Below, piece by piece: positions 31,746 to 42,600 of a DNA stretch of 64,000 nt. This DNA comes from Neonectria sp. B-13 (taxonomy: Eukaryota; Ascomycota; Sordariomycetes; Hypocreales; Nectriaceae): NCBI GenBank assembly GCA_002682825.1, contig NOKP01000023.1:248001-312000 (forward strand). The letters are read 5' to 3'. The stretch's first letter is position 1. The number at the start of each line of letters is the position of its first letter. The notes under the pieces are model-generated. The model saw only the letters and a program-made list of their open reading frames with translations. It ran no database searches and had not been told where the DNA came from. The translations under genes and the position numbers were made by a program.

Positions 31746-34700
31746 TTATAGGTACTTGTTTTGGACGAGCCATTGCTCTACGTCCTTCTTGTCCCTTGCC
31801 AGCCAGTTTTGCTTCGCCTTGATGCTGTCGAGGCTCTGTGCAAGCTCGAGGTCGAAGCCCTTGGTGCCCTTCTCGGCGAAGAAGCGCTGCACATCGGCGA
31901 CTTGCTCATCCTGAGTGAAGGAGCTTGTGGACATGGCCACGACGTCACCCAACAGAGACATACCAGGTGGTAGCCTCTTCGTGAGAACGTCCCAGTTCTC
32001 CTTGACCCAAGCCCAGAGCGCCACAATACCCTCCTTGTGACCTCGGAGCCCGCTAAGGGGCAAATATAGATCCTGAGTCTTGACATCCTTGCTGAGCGCG
32101 TAGGCGAGCGACCGCTTGATGAGCTTCGGGTCCTCAGCAAAACCGAGGGATCGGAGAGCCGTGTTCCGCTCGCTACTCTGCTTGGCCGTCTCATACTCCT
32201 TGACTATGGCATTGTACTCGGCCTCTCCTCCATAAACTAGCGCAACTGCGAAAACACTACCTCGCAAATTGGGCTGGAGTGCGTCTCTGTCGCCACTGAT
32301 GAATTTCTCGAACATCTCAAGGGCAGCGGCCTTAGCCTTCTCGTCGCCAGAAATAGCAGCTTTGCCGAACATGAGGGCCTTGAATCGCTGTGTCATGTGA
32401 TCGTCCTCGTCTGTGAACTCCCAGCCGAGTTCATTGGCCTTCTTGCTGACTAGGTCTAGCTGGAAAGCCTTGAGGGCCTTCGTAGTCTTGTCATCCTGGA
32501 AGATCCACGCGTCCCGAAGGGTACCGATGCGGAGACTCAACTCATCCCAGACGATGAACTCGTTCTCAGAGTCGAAGCCTTGGATAAGGGACAGTAGGCC
32601 GGAAGTCTTCTGATAGCCGGCGGCCGCGAGGGCACCTGCATCAGAAATCATGCCGGCTCGGTCTTCAACACCGAGAAGGCCTGCCTTTGCGTTCTGGCCA
32701 AGTGTTTGGAGTCGCTTCGTGGTATAGGAAGTGCGGTAAATGCCAGAGTGGCCCGAGTTGATCTTGAAGAAGTCAAAGTCTGGCACATTGAAATCGGCCT
32801 CGCGTGTGTTGAGAGTGAGATCCTTCTGGAGGCCGTCCTTAGTTCGGAGGCTAAGAAAGACGGGGTAAAGAACCTCGTCCTCCTCTGGCTTGACATCAGC
32901 CGTTCTCAGGAAACGGTTCTGCTTGACGTGGATAGTGCCATCTGACTCGTTTTCCGTGACGGCCACGACGGGGAAGCCGACTTTCTTGGTCCAGATATCT
33001 GCCACTCGCTCAACGTCTTTGCCACTGGCTTCACTGAGAGCCGCCCAGAGGTCCGTCGTCTCTGTGTTTCCGTAGGCATGCTTGTTGAGGTATCGTCGGA
33101 TACCCTCAAGGAAGACATCCTCCCCAAGATAAATAGAAATCATTCGGAGCACGCAAGAGCCCTTCTCGTATGAGATAGCATCGAAGATTTGGTTGACCTC
33201 ATCTGCGCGCTTGACGGGCACCTCAATTGGGTGAGAGCTGCGCAGCGAGTCAAGGCTGAGCGCAGAGCGAAGGTCGTCAATGACATAGCCATCCCACACC
33301 CTCCACTCGGGGTAGAAGGCGTTGGAGGAATACCATGACATCCATGTGGCAAACCCCTCCTTGAGCCAGAGACCATCCCAAAAGTCCATAGTGACCAGGT
33401 TGCCAAACCACTGATGTGCCAGCTCGTGCTGCACAACCTCAGCCACGCGCTTCTTGGTCGTCGCACTGCTCGTCTTCTCGTCCAAAAGGAGGTCTACGAC
33501 TCGGTAAGTGATCAAGCCCCAATTCTCCATGGCTCCGGCAGCGAAGTCGGGCACCGCCACCATGTCCATCTTGGGTAAAGGGTATTGGCTACCGAACTGC
33601 TTCTCGTAGAACTCGAGGGTTCGTGCACCAAGTTCGGCCGAGAAAACAGCATGGTCGATGTTCTGATCAGGGGTGCAATAAACCCTGACGGGGATGCGGA
33701 AGTTATTCGTCTCGTAGACCTGGAGGTTGCCAATGACGAAAGCGAGGAGATAGGTGGACATGATGGGAGTCTTGTTGTAGGTAACGGCCTTGCGCTTCTT
33801 GCCAGCGATCTTGGAGTCGACGTCCTTTTCGGAGGCAACATCCATGTTGCTCAAGCAGACCAGATCGTGGTCTGCGATTAGGGTCACGGTGAAGGTCGCC
33901 TTGAGAGCCGGCTCGTCGAGACAGGGGAACGCACGGCGGGCATCGGTGGCCTCCATCTGGGTCGTGGCGATATACTTGTCGTTACCATGCTCGTCTTTGT
34001 AGGAGGAGCGGTAAAACCCAGCCATTTCATCGTTGAGAGTGCCGGTGAAGCGCTGCGTCAATCGAACCCTCTGCCCCGCGGATATTGTCTGATCGAAGGT
34101 AACGGTGGTGGTTTGACTATCCTTGTTGTAGCTGAGGGCCGGGGAGGAGCTGATGGTGGCGCCACCAGACTCGACGATGGTCTCATGGATATCGATATCT
34201 ACAGTGTTGAGAGAGATGGAGGTGGAGTCTTCGACGACGTCGAAGTCGATGACGACAGTGCCCTCGTACTTGAACGTCTCGAAGTTGGGCTCGAGGGTGA
34301 GATCATAATGCTGCGGCTTGACGTTCTTGGGGAGGACCTGGCGGCCATGGCTGATGTCGTGGCTGGCACTGGCGGCGTCGGATCCGTTGCGATACATGGC
34401 TCGCCGGTAGGAGCAGTGACGCTGCTGTTGGTCAGAGGGTGAGCTGCGAGACCGCAAAAGTGGACGGGATGTGGAGCTGAAGGCGGAGCTGGTAGAAGAT
34501 CGAGAGGAGGCTGATTGCGGTGATCGCGGTGTTGGTTGAGGTGTGTTGCCAGACGGTGACCAGGGAGCTGACGGAGGGGTAGCTTTGCGGGGGAGGGGTA
34601 GTCCAAAGTGGAAGGCACGGATTATTGGCGGTGCGACGCCGAGGCGGGAGGCACTGCAAGTGCCGCGTCCAACGGCGTGTCTCACGGAAGGCACGAGTGC

Positions 34701-34766
34701 GGCCCGAGACGGTACCTGCCGAAGCAGAGCTCGCCAGAGGCCCCCGGGAACTGATGTTGTCGTCAT
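31746..34766 (-). CDS. M1-family zinc aminopeptidase (Ape2/Aap1 type)
   Basis: One uninterrupted frame of 1006 codons on the minus strand, the only large intronless gene here. Peptidase family M1 motifs are present: the exopeptidase signature GAMEN at residues 411-415 and the zinc site HELAHQW from residue 447, followed by LWLKEGFATW. The C-terminal helical ERAP1-like domain completes the usual length. Such enzymes trim N-terminal residues from peptides. The first 123 residues are basic and Ser/Pro-rich, with RAALVPSVRHAVGRG and RAFHFGLPLPRK, like a mitochondrial presequence. A second Met (residue 124, position 34397) opens MYRNGSDAASAS before the conserved start at LPKNVKPQHYDL. Two start sites could therefore give mitochondrial and cytosolic forms, as in some yeast relatives. 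Confidence 0.93.
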   Translation of the reverse strand: MTTTSVPGGLWRALLRQVPSRAALVPSVRHAVGRGTCSASRLGVAPPIIRAFHFGLPLPRKATPPSAPWSPSGNTPQPTPRSPQSASSRSSTSSAFSSTSRPLLRSRSSPSDQQQRHCSYRRAMYRNGSDAASASHDISHGRQVLPKNVKPQHYDLTLEPNFETFKYEGTVVIDFDVVEDSTSISLNTVDIDIHETIVESGGATISSSPALSYNKDSQTTTVTFDQTISAGQRVRLTQRFTGTLNDEMAGFYRSSYKDEHGNDKYIATTQMEATDARRAFPCLDEPALKATFTVTLIADHDLVCLSNMDVASEKDVDSKIAGKKRKAVTYNKTPIMSTYLLAFVIGNLQVYETNNFRIPVRVYCTPDQNIDHAVFSAELGARTLEFYEKQFGSQYPLPKMDMVAVPDFAAGAMENWGLITYRVVDLLLDEKTSSATTKKRVAEVVQHELAHQWFGNLVTMDFWDGLWLKEGFATWMSWYSSNAFYPEWRVWDGYVIDDLRSALSLDSLRSSHPIEVPVKRADEVNQIFDAISYEKGSCVLRMISIYLGEDVFLEGIRRYLNKHAYGNTETTDLWAALSEASGKDVERVADIWTKKVGFPVVAVTENESDGTIHVKQNRFLRTADVKPEEDEVLYPVFLSLRTKDGLQKDLTLNTREADFNVPDFDFFKINSGHSGIYRTSYTTKRLQTLGQNAKAGLLGVEDRAGMISDAGALAAAGYQKTSGLLSLIQGFDSENEFIVWDELSLRIGTLRDAWIFQDDKTTKALKAFQLDLVSKKANELGWEFTDEDDHMTQRFKALMFGKAAISGDEKAKAAALEMFEKFISGDRDALQPNLRGSVFAVALVYGGEAEYNAIVKEYETAKQSSERNTALRSLGFAEDPKLIKRSLAYALSKDVKTQDLYLPLSGLRGHKEGIVALWAWVKENWDVLTKRLPPGMSLLGDVVAMSTSSFTQDEQVADVQRFFAEKGTKGFDLELAQSLDSIKAKQNWLARDKKDVEQWLVQNKYL

Positions 34767-35876
34767 ACTAGTCGGTCTCGCTATTATACCATGGTTCAGG
34801 GGGGTTTGGCTGTTGTCTCACTGGGTCGAGATCTATTTCGTGCCTCAATGCCGCTATGTTGGCCGTTGGTCCTTCCAATGCGCTGCAAAGGCATGAATCG
34901 AGCGTGTTTCGAAACGGGAAAACTGATTGCCTGAAGAGCTTGGGCCACTCAAGCTCCAGAAGGTTGCAGAAGGCTCAAACTTGAGCAATGCAATCAACCA
35001 ACCAAGGTGGCATTGGCCGTCAATATCCGCGTTCCATTGAGGCCCGTGGCTTACCTAAGGAAATTATGCCGAGATCACCTCAGGTACTTCTACTAGTGCT
35101 ACCGCAAGGTGACCACAAGCGACCCCTGCCTAAGACCAATCAGGCAACTCCAGCGAAAGCTCAACTTCATTTACTAAAGGCTAACGTTAAAGCTGCGGTG
35201 GCCGAGTTCCGTAGAGCTGGAAGACGTCCATGCACCCGCAATATCGGCCACGTTTCCTTGCTGGGTGGAACTCCTGTTCGAGGAAGCTTCTCCCAGCGGA
35301 TAGACGGCGTGTTTGATCTGGGCGGGGAACCCCAGACTCGCGGTACCATGCTCTGATGCTGCACGATCCGTGTGCTGACGTTGTGCGACTTGGGTGTTGG
35401 TTGCCCTGGCCAATCATCAATGAAGCAGCCGGCAACGACTTTTTGTTCCGCCGCAATGCACCTTGGACGTGTCGGGATTCAGCCTCATCCTCTGCTGCAC
35501 ATCGTATGCCAGGGCAACCAACATTGTATGTACAATAGACGACCCATAGGACCCATTCCACCGGTATGCAGCATGCAACCAACGTACGTGTCCAAATTAT
35601 GCACCTTTTTCGAGTTGTGCCTGGATCATTTGGAATTCTGCATCTGTGAAGCGGCACAGCACATCGCATGTAACCCTGCGCAACCAACACAGGCACATGT
35701 CTACCACCTTGATACGACATTGAGTACCAGTCTCGTGACTCGATGGACACCTGGAAATGACGACCTTGAAAAAGATGCAGATCGTGTATGTACTGTAATT
35801 TCATGCGACGTCCAAAGAATGCTATCGCCTACCCTAACAAGAAAACAGACATGCATACCCCCTTTATGGCACAACC
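34767..35876. other. Intergenic region between housekeeping block and PKS cluster
   Basis: About 1.1 kb with no supported gene. The right half holds an inverted repeat (35397-35521) and partly repeated words. A 205-codon minus-strand frame across it has abnormal Cys/Arg content and no motif, so it is not called. Confidence 0.55.
35397..35521. repeat. Perfect 14-base inverted repeat around a 97-base core
   Basis: TTGGTTGCCCTGGC at 35397-35410 is the exact reverse complement of 35508-35521. A related word (cagcacatcgcatg ... gcgcaaccaacaca) recurs near 35653-35690. The size fits a small MITE-like element, but no target-site duplication was established. Confidence 0.5.
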
Positions 35877-36841
35877 CTAAAACCTCTTCTTACCCAAATG
35901 TTGCATCAAAAAATTAATCTGCGCCTCCATGACGTAAGGAAACTCTTCTCCTGCCAGGAAATCCATATGGCCCTTGTTCGGCACCGAGTAAAACGTCTTG
36001 GGCTCCCTGAAGGTTTCAAATAGCTTCTTCTCCTCCTCCAGCAGACACATGCCGTCCTCCTCGGCTACGCAGAGCATGACCGGCGTGGGACTGACAAGGG
36101 GCATGAGCTTCAAGGGTTCCCACATAGCGATGTGGTAGTAGGACTGCATCGACGTCGTGATGTTGACCGTTGGTCCGTATGCCTGCGCCTGCCGAATGAG
36201 GTCGTGGTCACTGTCGGAGATGGGCACGGCAATCTTGTAGAGTGTGTTCCCTTTCTTGTCGAACAGAGGCACTTGACAGGGAGGATTGCCCGAGACAACC
36301 GACTCGCGGTCCTTTTGTACACGGGCGAGAATCTTCGGTAGTTTCTGCGGAGGGAACCCAACGTCGGTTGGAGGCGCACATGCAATGACAGCAGCAACGC
36401 GAGTGTCGAGTGCCGTCGCCGACAATGCCACCGTGGCCGAGAGCGAGTATCCCCAAAGTGCAATCTGAGCGGGATCGACCAAGGAATGGGCTCGCATGAA
36501 GGTCACGGCATCATGGTAGTCTCCGATCTGCTTGGGAGGATTGATGTCATTGCGAGGAATGCCATCACTCGCGCCGATCGATCTGGTATCATAAACCAGT
36601 GCCGTGATGCCAGCAGCCTGAAACACAGTGGCAACCTCCGGCAGGAGCATCTCCTTGACGCAGTTGAACTACATCGTCACTGTCAGTCTCGGGCAGACGG
36701 GATACTCGGGGAAACATGACGGCTCACCCCAGGGCTCATTATGATGGCGGGGCCGCGCTGAGCGGCTGGGAATAACCAGCCCCGAAGGGTCACCCCATCA
36801 AGGGTCTGGAACTCCACGTCTTCCCGGTGCCGGATGATCAT
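35877..36841 (-). CDS. Alpha/beta hydrolase, polyketide transferase (af380-like) type
   Basis: Exons 36841-36728 and 36668-35877 on the minus strand give 301 residues. The protein opens [20 protein letters not shown], has the oxyanion region MSPGFNCVKEM, then [21 protein letters not shown], the nucleophile elbow GYSLSA, a late acid region ([11 protein letters not shown]) and a C-terminal [10 protein letters not shown] with the likely catalytic His. The word YDTRxxGASDGxPR and the length of about 300 are typical of the af380-type polyketide transferases and thiohydrolases that accompany fungal HR-PKSs and release or transfer the finished acyl chain from ACP. It is the nearest intact gene upstream of the PKS. 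A general serine hydrolase is the alternative. Confidence 0.8.
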
Positions 36842-39666
36842 GATGAGAGACAAATGGAAGCTTCAATCAATGTCTTAAGATCAGGCCGAGGAAGAAGAAA
36901 GAAAAACTGGAATGGGGGAGTCGAGGGTATCCGTCGACTTACGTACGCCCCACTAGTCCGGGACGGCTCTCTGGTATCTCGACAAGGGATGGAATGTTGG
37001 CAGCAGTCCTAGTATGTAGGGGAAACAGGTTGCAGGACAAAGATGAGGCAGGGGCGTTAGACCTAATACGAGTAGCACGGCTTATCGTGGTTCTGCAAGG
37101 CCGGGAGAGAGATATAATGATATGCAACGATTCGGTAGTACGGTTGAAGCCATGTGCCTATCAGTCTGCAGAGCTGGCCGTGATTCTGAGGGCCAGCGCA
37201 ACGAAGCGTCGGGACTAGATGCAGGAGCCACAACTTGATGTGACCGAGTCTAAGGCAATGTAGGTACCGAGAGTGAGGGCCGAGGGATAGAGAGATAGAG
37301 GGGACAAATGGGGACATCATGCGCTTCCAAGGGACGACCCAGACGGCCAGACACGACCCAGACAGCCGACAGGCACGGGTATAATTAGGAGCATTTTTGG
37401 GGAGTATTCCCAAGCTCATCCTTCTACCCATGACCTGACAAGTGCAGGTCTAGGAGGACGCTACTCCGTAGGTGGGACGGGCGGGCCCCTGAAGCCCCCG
37501 CCAGCGTTGCGTTGAAGACTGATGAACCCATGAATGAGCCCCTGACCCAACACAACCAAGCAGGAAGTAACATGCAGACCGACGAAACATGGCCGGAGAG
37601 ACAGACAGTAGCTCTCAGGGAGTCGTCAATCAGGGGGGCTCGGCGGACCCGGCCCACGAGGCCTCTTTTTGTGGCCTCGATAGTCAAGAAGGTGGGTTGT
37701 TCCCACTTGTTGTGCTCTGCCGAGAGAATCCCTCGGACCTCAATCCCCTCATCACGACCGCGCCCCCGGGACCGGCGACCGGGCAAAGGCGGGATCCCGT
37801 GGTTTCAACGGCCGACTGTCGGTGGTCTGAAGGCCGGAGAAGCCGCTGCCGCCCCCTCCGCACGCCACCTTCGATATACGACCAACGACGGACTGGGGAT
37901 TCGCCCACGATATACATAGGCAGTAATTAGTACATGATGGGTGGGCAGGTCGATCAAACAAGCTCCAGCCCAACCGAGACGGCACATGAACTATGGCCGA
38001 GCGGATGTCCGTGGACGACGGGCCGCCCCCGTCCATCTGCACATCTGCGCCAAACCCACGCCATCGACCAGGTTCCTGACTTGCCCAGGTCCTCTTGGTG
38101 CTCGCGGTGGCTCCAACGGGTGCGCTAAGAGGCGTGGCAACTGCAGGCCTCCATGCGGCGCCGCCCGTTCCCTAAGCTCGCAAGCTCCAATGGGAAAACA
38201 ACGGGGCGCCGGCCGGGGAGGATGCCGGGGGTGCGGACCGGGGACAGAGAGGCCGGGGGAGGCCGGGGTCCGGCCAGATGGGCCATGGCTCCCTAAAACG
38301 CCAAAGTCCTTGAACTGCAACCCCATCCACACCGGGGATTCCACACTCAGTCACCAATTGTATTCGTACTACGCATGGAGTGTTGTTGGCAGTGAAGAGT
38401 CTGTGCCTCAATGCCTGTATATTCCTACGGTAGGATGGGGTGGGGTTGATAGCGCGGACTGGGGTGTTTCTCTTGGCTGTCTACCATCTGTCTCCCACTC
38501 TCCCACTCTTCCTCTGTCGTGCAGCATCCTAACGGCGACCAATTCCAGCAACAACGAAGCCAACGACGCCACCCGGGCAGGGCCGCTGCAGGCCTGGCAA
38601 CCTGCAGACTATTATAGCGACTGCGGACCTGCACTAACTATTAACGTGGGACGCGACATGACGGCGTGGAACCTTGGCCCTTAGTCCTTGGCCCTGACTT
38701 GACTCCCAGGCCCTTGACCTTGACCCTCCGTGGAGGAGCCCACACGGCGTGTCTCGCAGCTGCAATCGCAGTCCCTCAAACGTCCAAGTCCAGGCCCTTG
38801 ATGAGCTCGCGATCGACATGCCCCTCGTCGTTCTGTCGTGTGGTTGGGAATCGAAACCGGTCGACCCGTTCGCCATTCTGTCGCAACCAACAACACGCTC
38901 CACAATGCCCGCGATAGACCATGATGGACCACTCCAAGACCCCTCCAAGACCCCTCCAAGTCGCCCTCGAAAGCTGGTTCCGCCTCGTATGTGGTAGTCA
39001 TCTCCGGCGGGCACGCCCCACGTCCTCCCGTTCCGCTGACGATTCTGTCTCTCCTCTACCCATGTTGATTGTCTCATTGGGGTCGTCGTCCAACGCCCAC
39101 CTTGGCTGACTCGCCGCTGCAAGCTCGTCCTAAGCTGCGTTGGGCTGGGGCTCTGTTGTCTCGGCCCCCGCATAATCGAAGCATTCCGTGGAGCAAGTCA
39201 AACGCTCTGGTCCAAAGAGGCCCCCTGCGGCTCCGGTGGGCTTGGCATTGATGGGAGCGCAGGATCGAGAGACAGACCTGAAGCAATGGCACGTACGTAC
39301 GAAGTGCAAACATACCTAACTACCGCTGCTGCCGATCCAAGGGTCCTCCCGTCGTGGGTTATCGGAGCATCCAATCCCCATTCCACTACGTACCACGTCC
39401 TGCTACTACGTAGTACTCGTAGTCTGTACCTTTAAACCCTTGGCCTGGCACCTTCGGACCCGGGCGGTAGCCATGAATCCCTGTTGACCATTTCTGGGCC
39501 CTCTCGCTTAAGGACCGGCTCATTGTGCCATATCTTGCTCCATGTCTTGCTGTCTATCAGACCATTGCTTCTCCACGATCTGCTCTTGAACTTCCTTGAA
39601 AACGGTTCCTCCCACCGTGATCAAAACCCCAACTTCCTCCTCGAGTCCCAAGACATATTCACAGAC
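36842..39666. other. Long intergenic region upstream of the HR-PKS
   Basis: About 2.8 kb between divergently transcribed hydrolase and PKS genes. Frames on both strands are Arg/Pro/Ser-rich, overlap one another and carry no motifs, so none is called. A direct short repeat (gacccctccaa units) lies at about 38938-38960. Near 39385-39430 there are nested palindromes built on CTACGTA and GTACTCGTAG. This region presumably contains both promoters. Confidence 0.55.
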
Positions 39667-42600
39667 ATGACCATGGACTCGAGTCCCAACGCTACCGGTG
39701 CCACTGCACCGCCAACACATAATGGAAATGGAACCAGCGGCCATACCGGCCAAGAGCCCATTGCCATTGTCTCCGTGGCTTGTCGACTCCCGGGCCACTG
39801 CATGAACCCCCAACAACTATGGGAGTTTCTCATCAATGGAGGTGTAGCTACCTCCAATTCCCCTCCCGAGTCGAGGTTCAACATCAAGGGCCACTTCGAT
39901 GGCTCACGCAAGACTCACACCATGGTCTCGCCTGGAGGCATGTTCATCGAGGACATCGACCTGCAGGCCTTTGACGCCCAGTTCTTCAACGTCAACAGAG
40001 CAGACACAATTGCCATGGAGCCCCAACAACGTCAGATTCTCGAAGTGGTGTATGAGTGTCTCGAGAACGGAGGCGTTACCCTCGAGAGTCTGACTGGAAA
40101 AGAGGTTGGATGCTTTGCGGCGAGTTACGCAGTTGGTCAGTACTCCCCCGAAACGCCGCTCCCGCCCAGAAAAAGCAAGTTTTGCTGATCCATGCCGCCA
40201 TGTTGTAGATTTTGGTGACCTTCAGGCCAGGGATCCCGAGGATAGAGCCGGGGGTATCTCGATGGGCATTGGCCGTTCTATTTTGAGTAACAGAATCAGC
40301 CACTTTTTGAACATCAAAGGTCCCAGGTGAGTGCAGCAAAAGAGCCTTTTGCGACTATGACGCTGATCAATTTCTCACAGTATGACCATTGACACGGCCT
40401 GCTCTGGCGGCCTGGTGTCCCTCGATGTTGCTTGCAAATACCTACAGGCAGGGTTGATGGATGGAGCGATCGTGGCAAGCGCCAACATCAATCTGGATCC
40501 TGAACACACAATAGAGTCAGGATCCTTACGAGGAACAATCTCGGAGTCTGGAAAGTGCCACACGTTCGATAACAAGGCGGACGGCTACGTCAAGTCCGAG
40601 GCCGTAAACTGCGTCTATGTCAAGAGATTGCGAGACGCAATACGCGATGGAGACCCCATCAGAGCCATTATCCGCGCGACCTCGTCTAACAGCGATGGCC
40701 GCACTCCTGGCATCGCCAGTCCCAGCTCCGAAGCACAGGCAGCTGCTGCTATGGCTGCATACGAGCGCGCCGGGATCTCAGATCTCAGCAGGACGGGATA
40801 TCTCGAGTGCCATGGTACAGGCACCCCTGCTGGCGATCCCATCGAGGTGAATGGAGCCAGCATGGTCTTTAAGGCCTCGCACCCTGCCGACGACCCTCTT
40901 ATTGTCGGATCTATCAAGAGCAACATTGGCCACTCGGAGAACGCGGCCGGAATTTCCTCGCTTCTCAAGGCCACCCTTGCCGTGGAGAGCGGTCTCATCC
41001 CTGGAAACCCAACTTTCATCACCCCTAATCCCAAGATCGACTTTGCGAAGCTGCATCTACGCCCTTCACGGGTAGCCGTTAACTGGCCCAAGAGCAAGAA
41101 TGACTACCGCCGAGCCAGTGTCAACTCCTTTGGCTTTGGCGGCACCAACGCCCACGCAATCGTTGAGTCCTCAGAGCACTTCCTTCGAGAACAGAATATC
41201 CAGCCTCACGTTCAATACCTCAGCTCCTACTCAGAAGAGAGCGACGACTTCTTTGACGATGACGACGAAGAAGTTGACGAGTCTGCTGGCGGTGCAGCAA
41301 GACCGCAAGTCGTGGTTTTCTCCGCCAACAACCTCGACTCACTTAAGGCATACCTGAAGAAGTTGCGGGCGCACTTCCTCAACCCTCGAGTTAGCATCAA
41401 GCTCTCGGACTTGACATATACACTTTCAGAGCGGCGAACCCGCCTCTATCACCGTGGCTTTGCTGTTATTACAAAGGGCCCGGATGCTAAGATCGACGAC
41501 ATCTCCGCCGATGCTGTCATCTTTGGCAAGCAAGCAGCAGACCCGCCAAAGATTGGCTTCGTTTTCACCGGCCAGGGAGCACAGTGGCCGCAGATGGGAC
41601 GTGATCTACTATCCGCTTTCCCCGAAACTGCGGGCTCTATTATTAAACGACTCGATCGCGCCCTGCAGGACCTTTCACCGGAAGTCAGACCAACCTGGTC
41701 CATTTATTCCGAGCTTACTGAGTCGCGGTCCTCAGAGCACATGCGTCTGCCAGAGTTCTCTCAGCCCTTGGTTACAGCACTTCAGCTTGCTCTTGCTGAG
41801 GTGTTGAAGCTATGGGGTGTTGCCCCCCGGGCAGTCGTTGGTCACTCGTCGGGTGAGATTGCTGCCGCCTGCACGGCTGGTCTTCTTACCCCCGAGCAAG
41901 CCATCAAGATCGCCTACCTGCGTGGCTTTGCTGGAAAGGAAGCTACACCATCTGAGCCCCTGAGCATGATGGCTGTCGGTATGGGACCTGAAAAGGTCCA
42001 GCCTTACCTTGACACCATTAACCCGAGCGGAGAGAAGCCCGCAGTTGAAATTGCTTGTTACAACAGTCCTTCCAGTATTACTCTTGCTGGCACTGTTGAT
42101 GCACTTAAAGCTGTCGGCGATGCTATACAAGCTGATGGCCACTTCGCCCGCTTGCTGCAAGTGAACCTGGCTTATCACTCACGATATATGGGACCTATCA
42201 GTGAGGCCTACGAGAAACTGCTGGTTGATAACAAGTGTCTCGAGGGCTCTCCCCAGTCTTCTGGATCTGTCAAGATGTTCTCGTCCGTTCTTCAAGAGAA
42301 GCTTGCTCCCGAAGCAGAGACCGGAGTCGATTACTGGAAGGCCAACATGGTTTCTCCTGTTCGATTTGCTGATGCCTGTCTGGAGTTGGTGAAAGACCAG
42401 GAGGATGGAGCCGACTTTTTGATTGAACTCGGCCCAAGCAACGCTCTCGCTGGTCCCGTTGGGCAAATCAAGAAGACTCTGCCCAACGATGGTGCCAACA
42501 TCACATACGCCTCTGCCACCAAGCGTGGAGCTGACACTCTCCAGGCACTGTACTCAGTTGCTGGTCACTTGTTCATTGCTGGCGCGGACATCCCACTCAC

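Noticed and set aside
35187..35804. 205-codon minus-strand frame with many Cys and Arg
   Set aside because: It overlaps an inverted repeat and repeated words, has unnatural composition and no conserved motif.
38634..39173. 179-codon frame in the region upstream of the PKS
   Set aside because: Arg/Ser/Gly-rich, overlapped by frames on both strands and without any motif; taken as promoter DNA.
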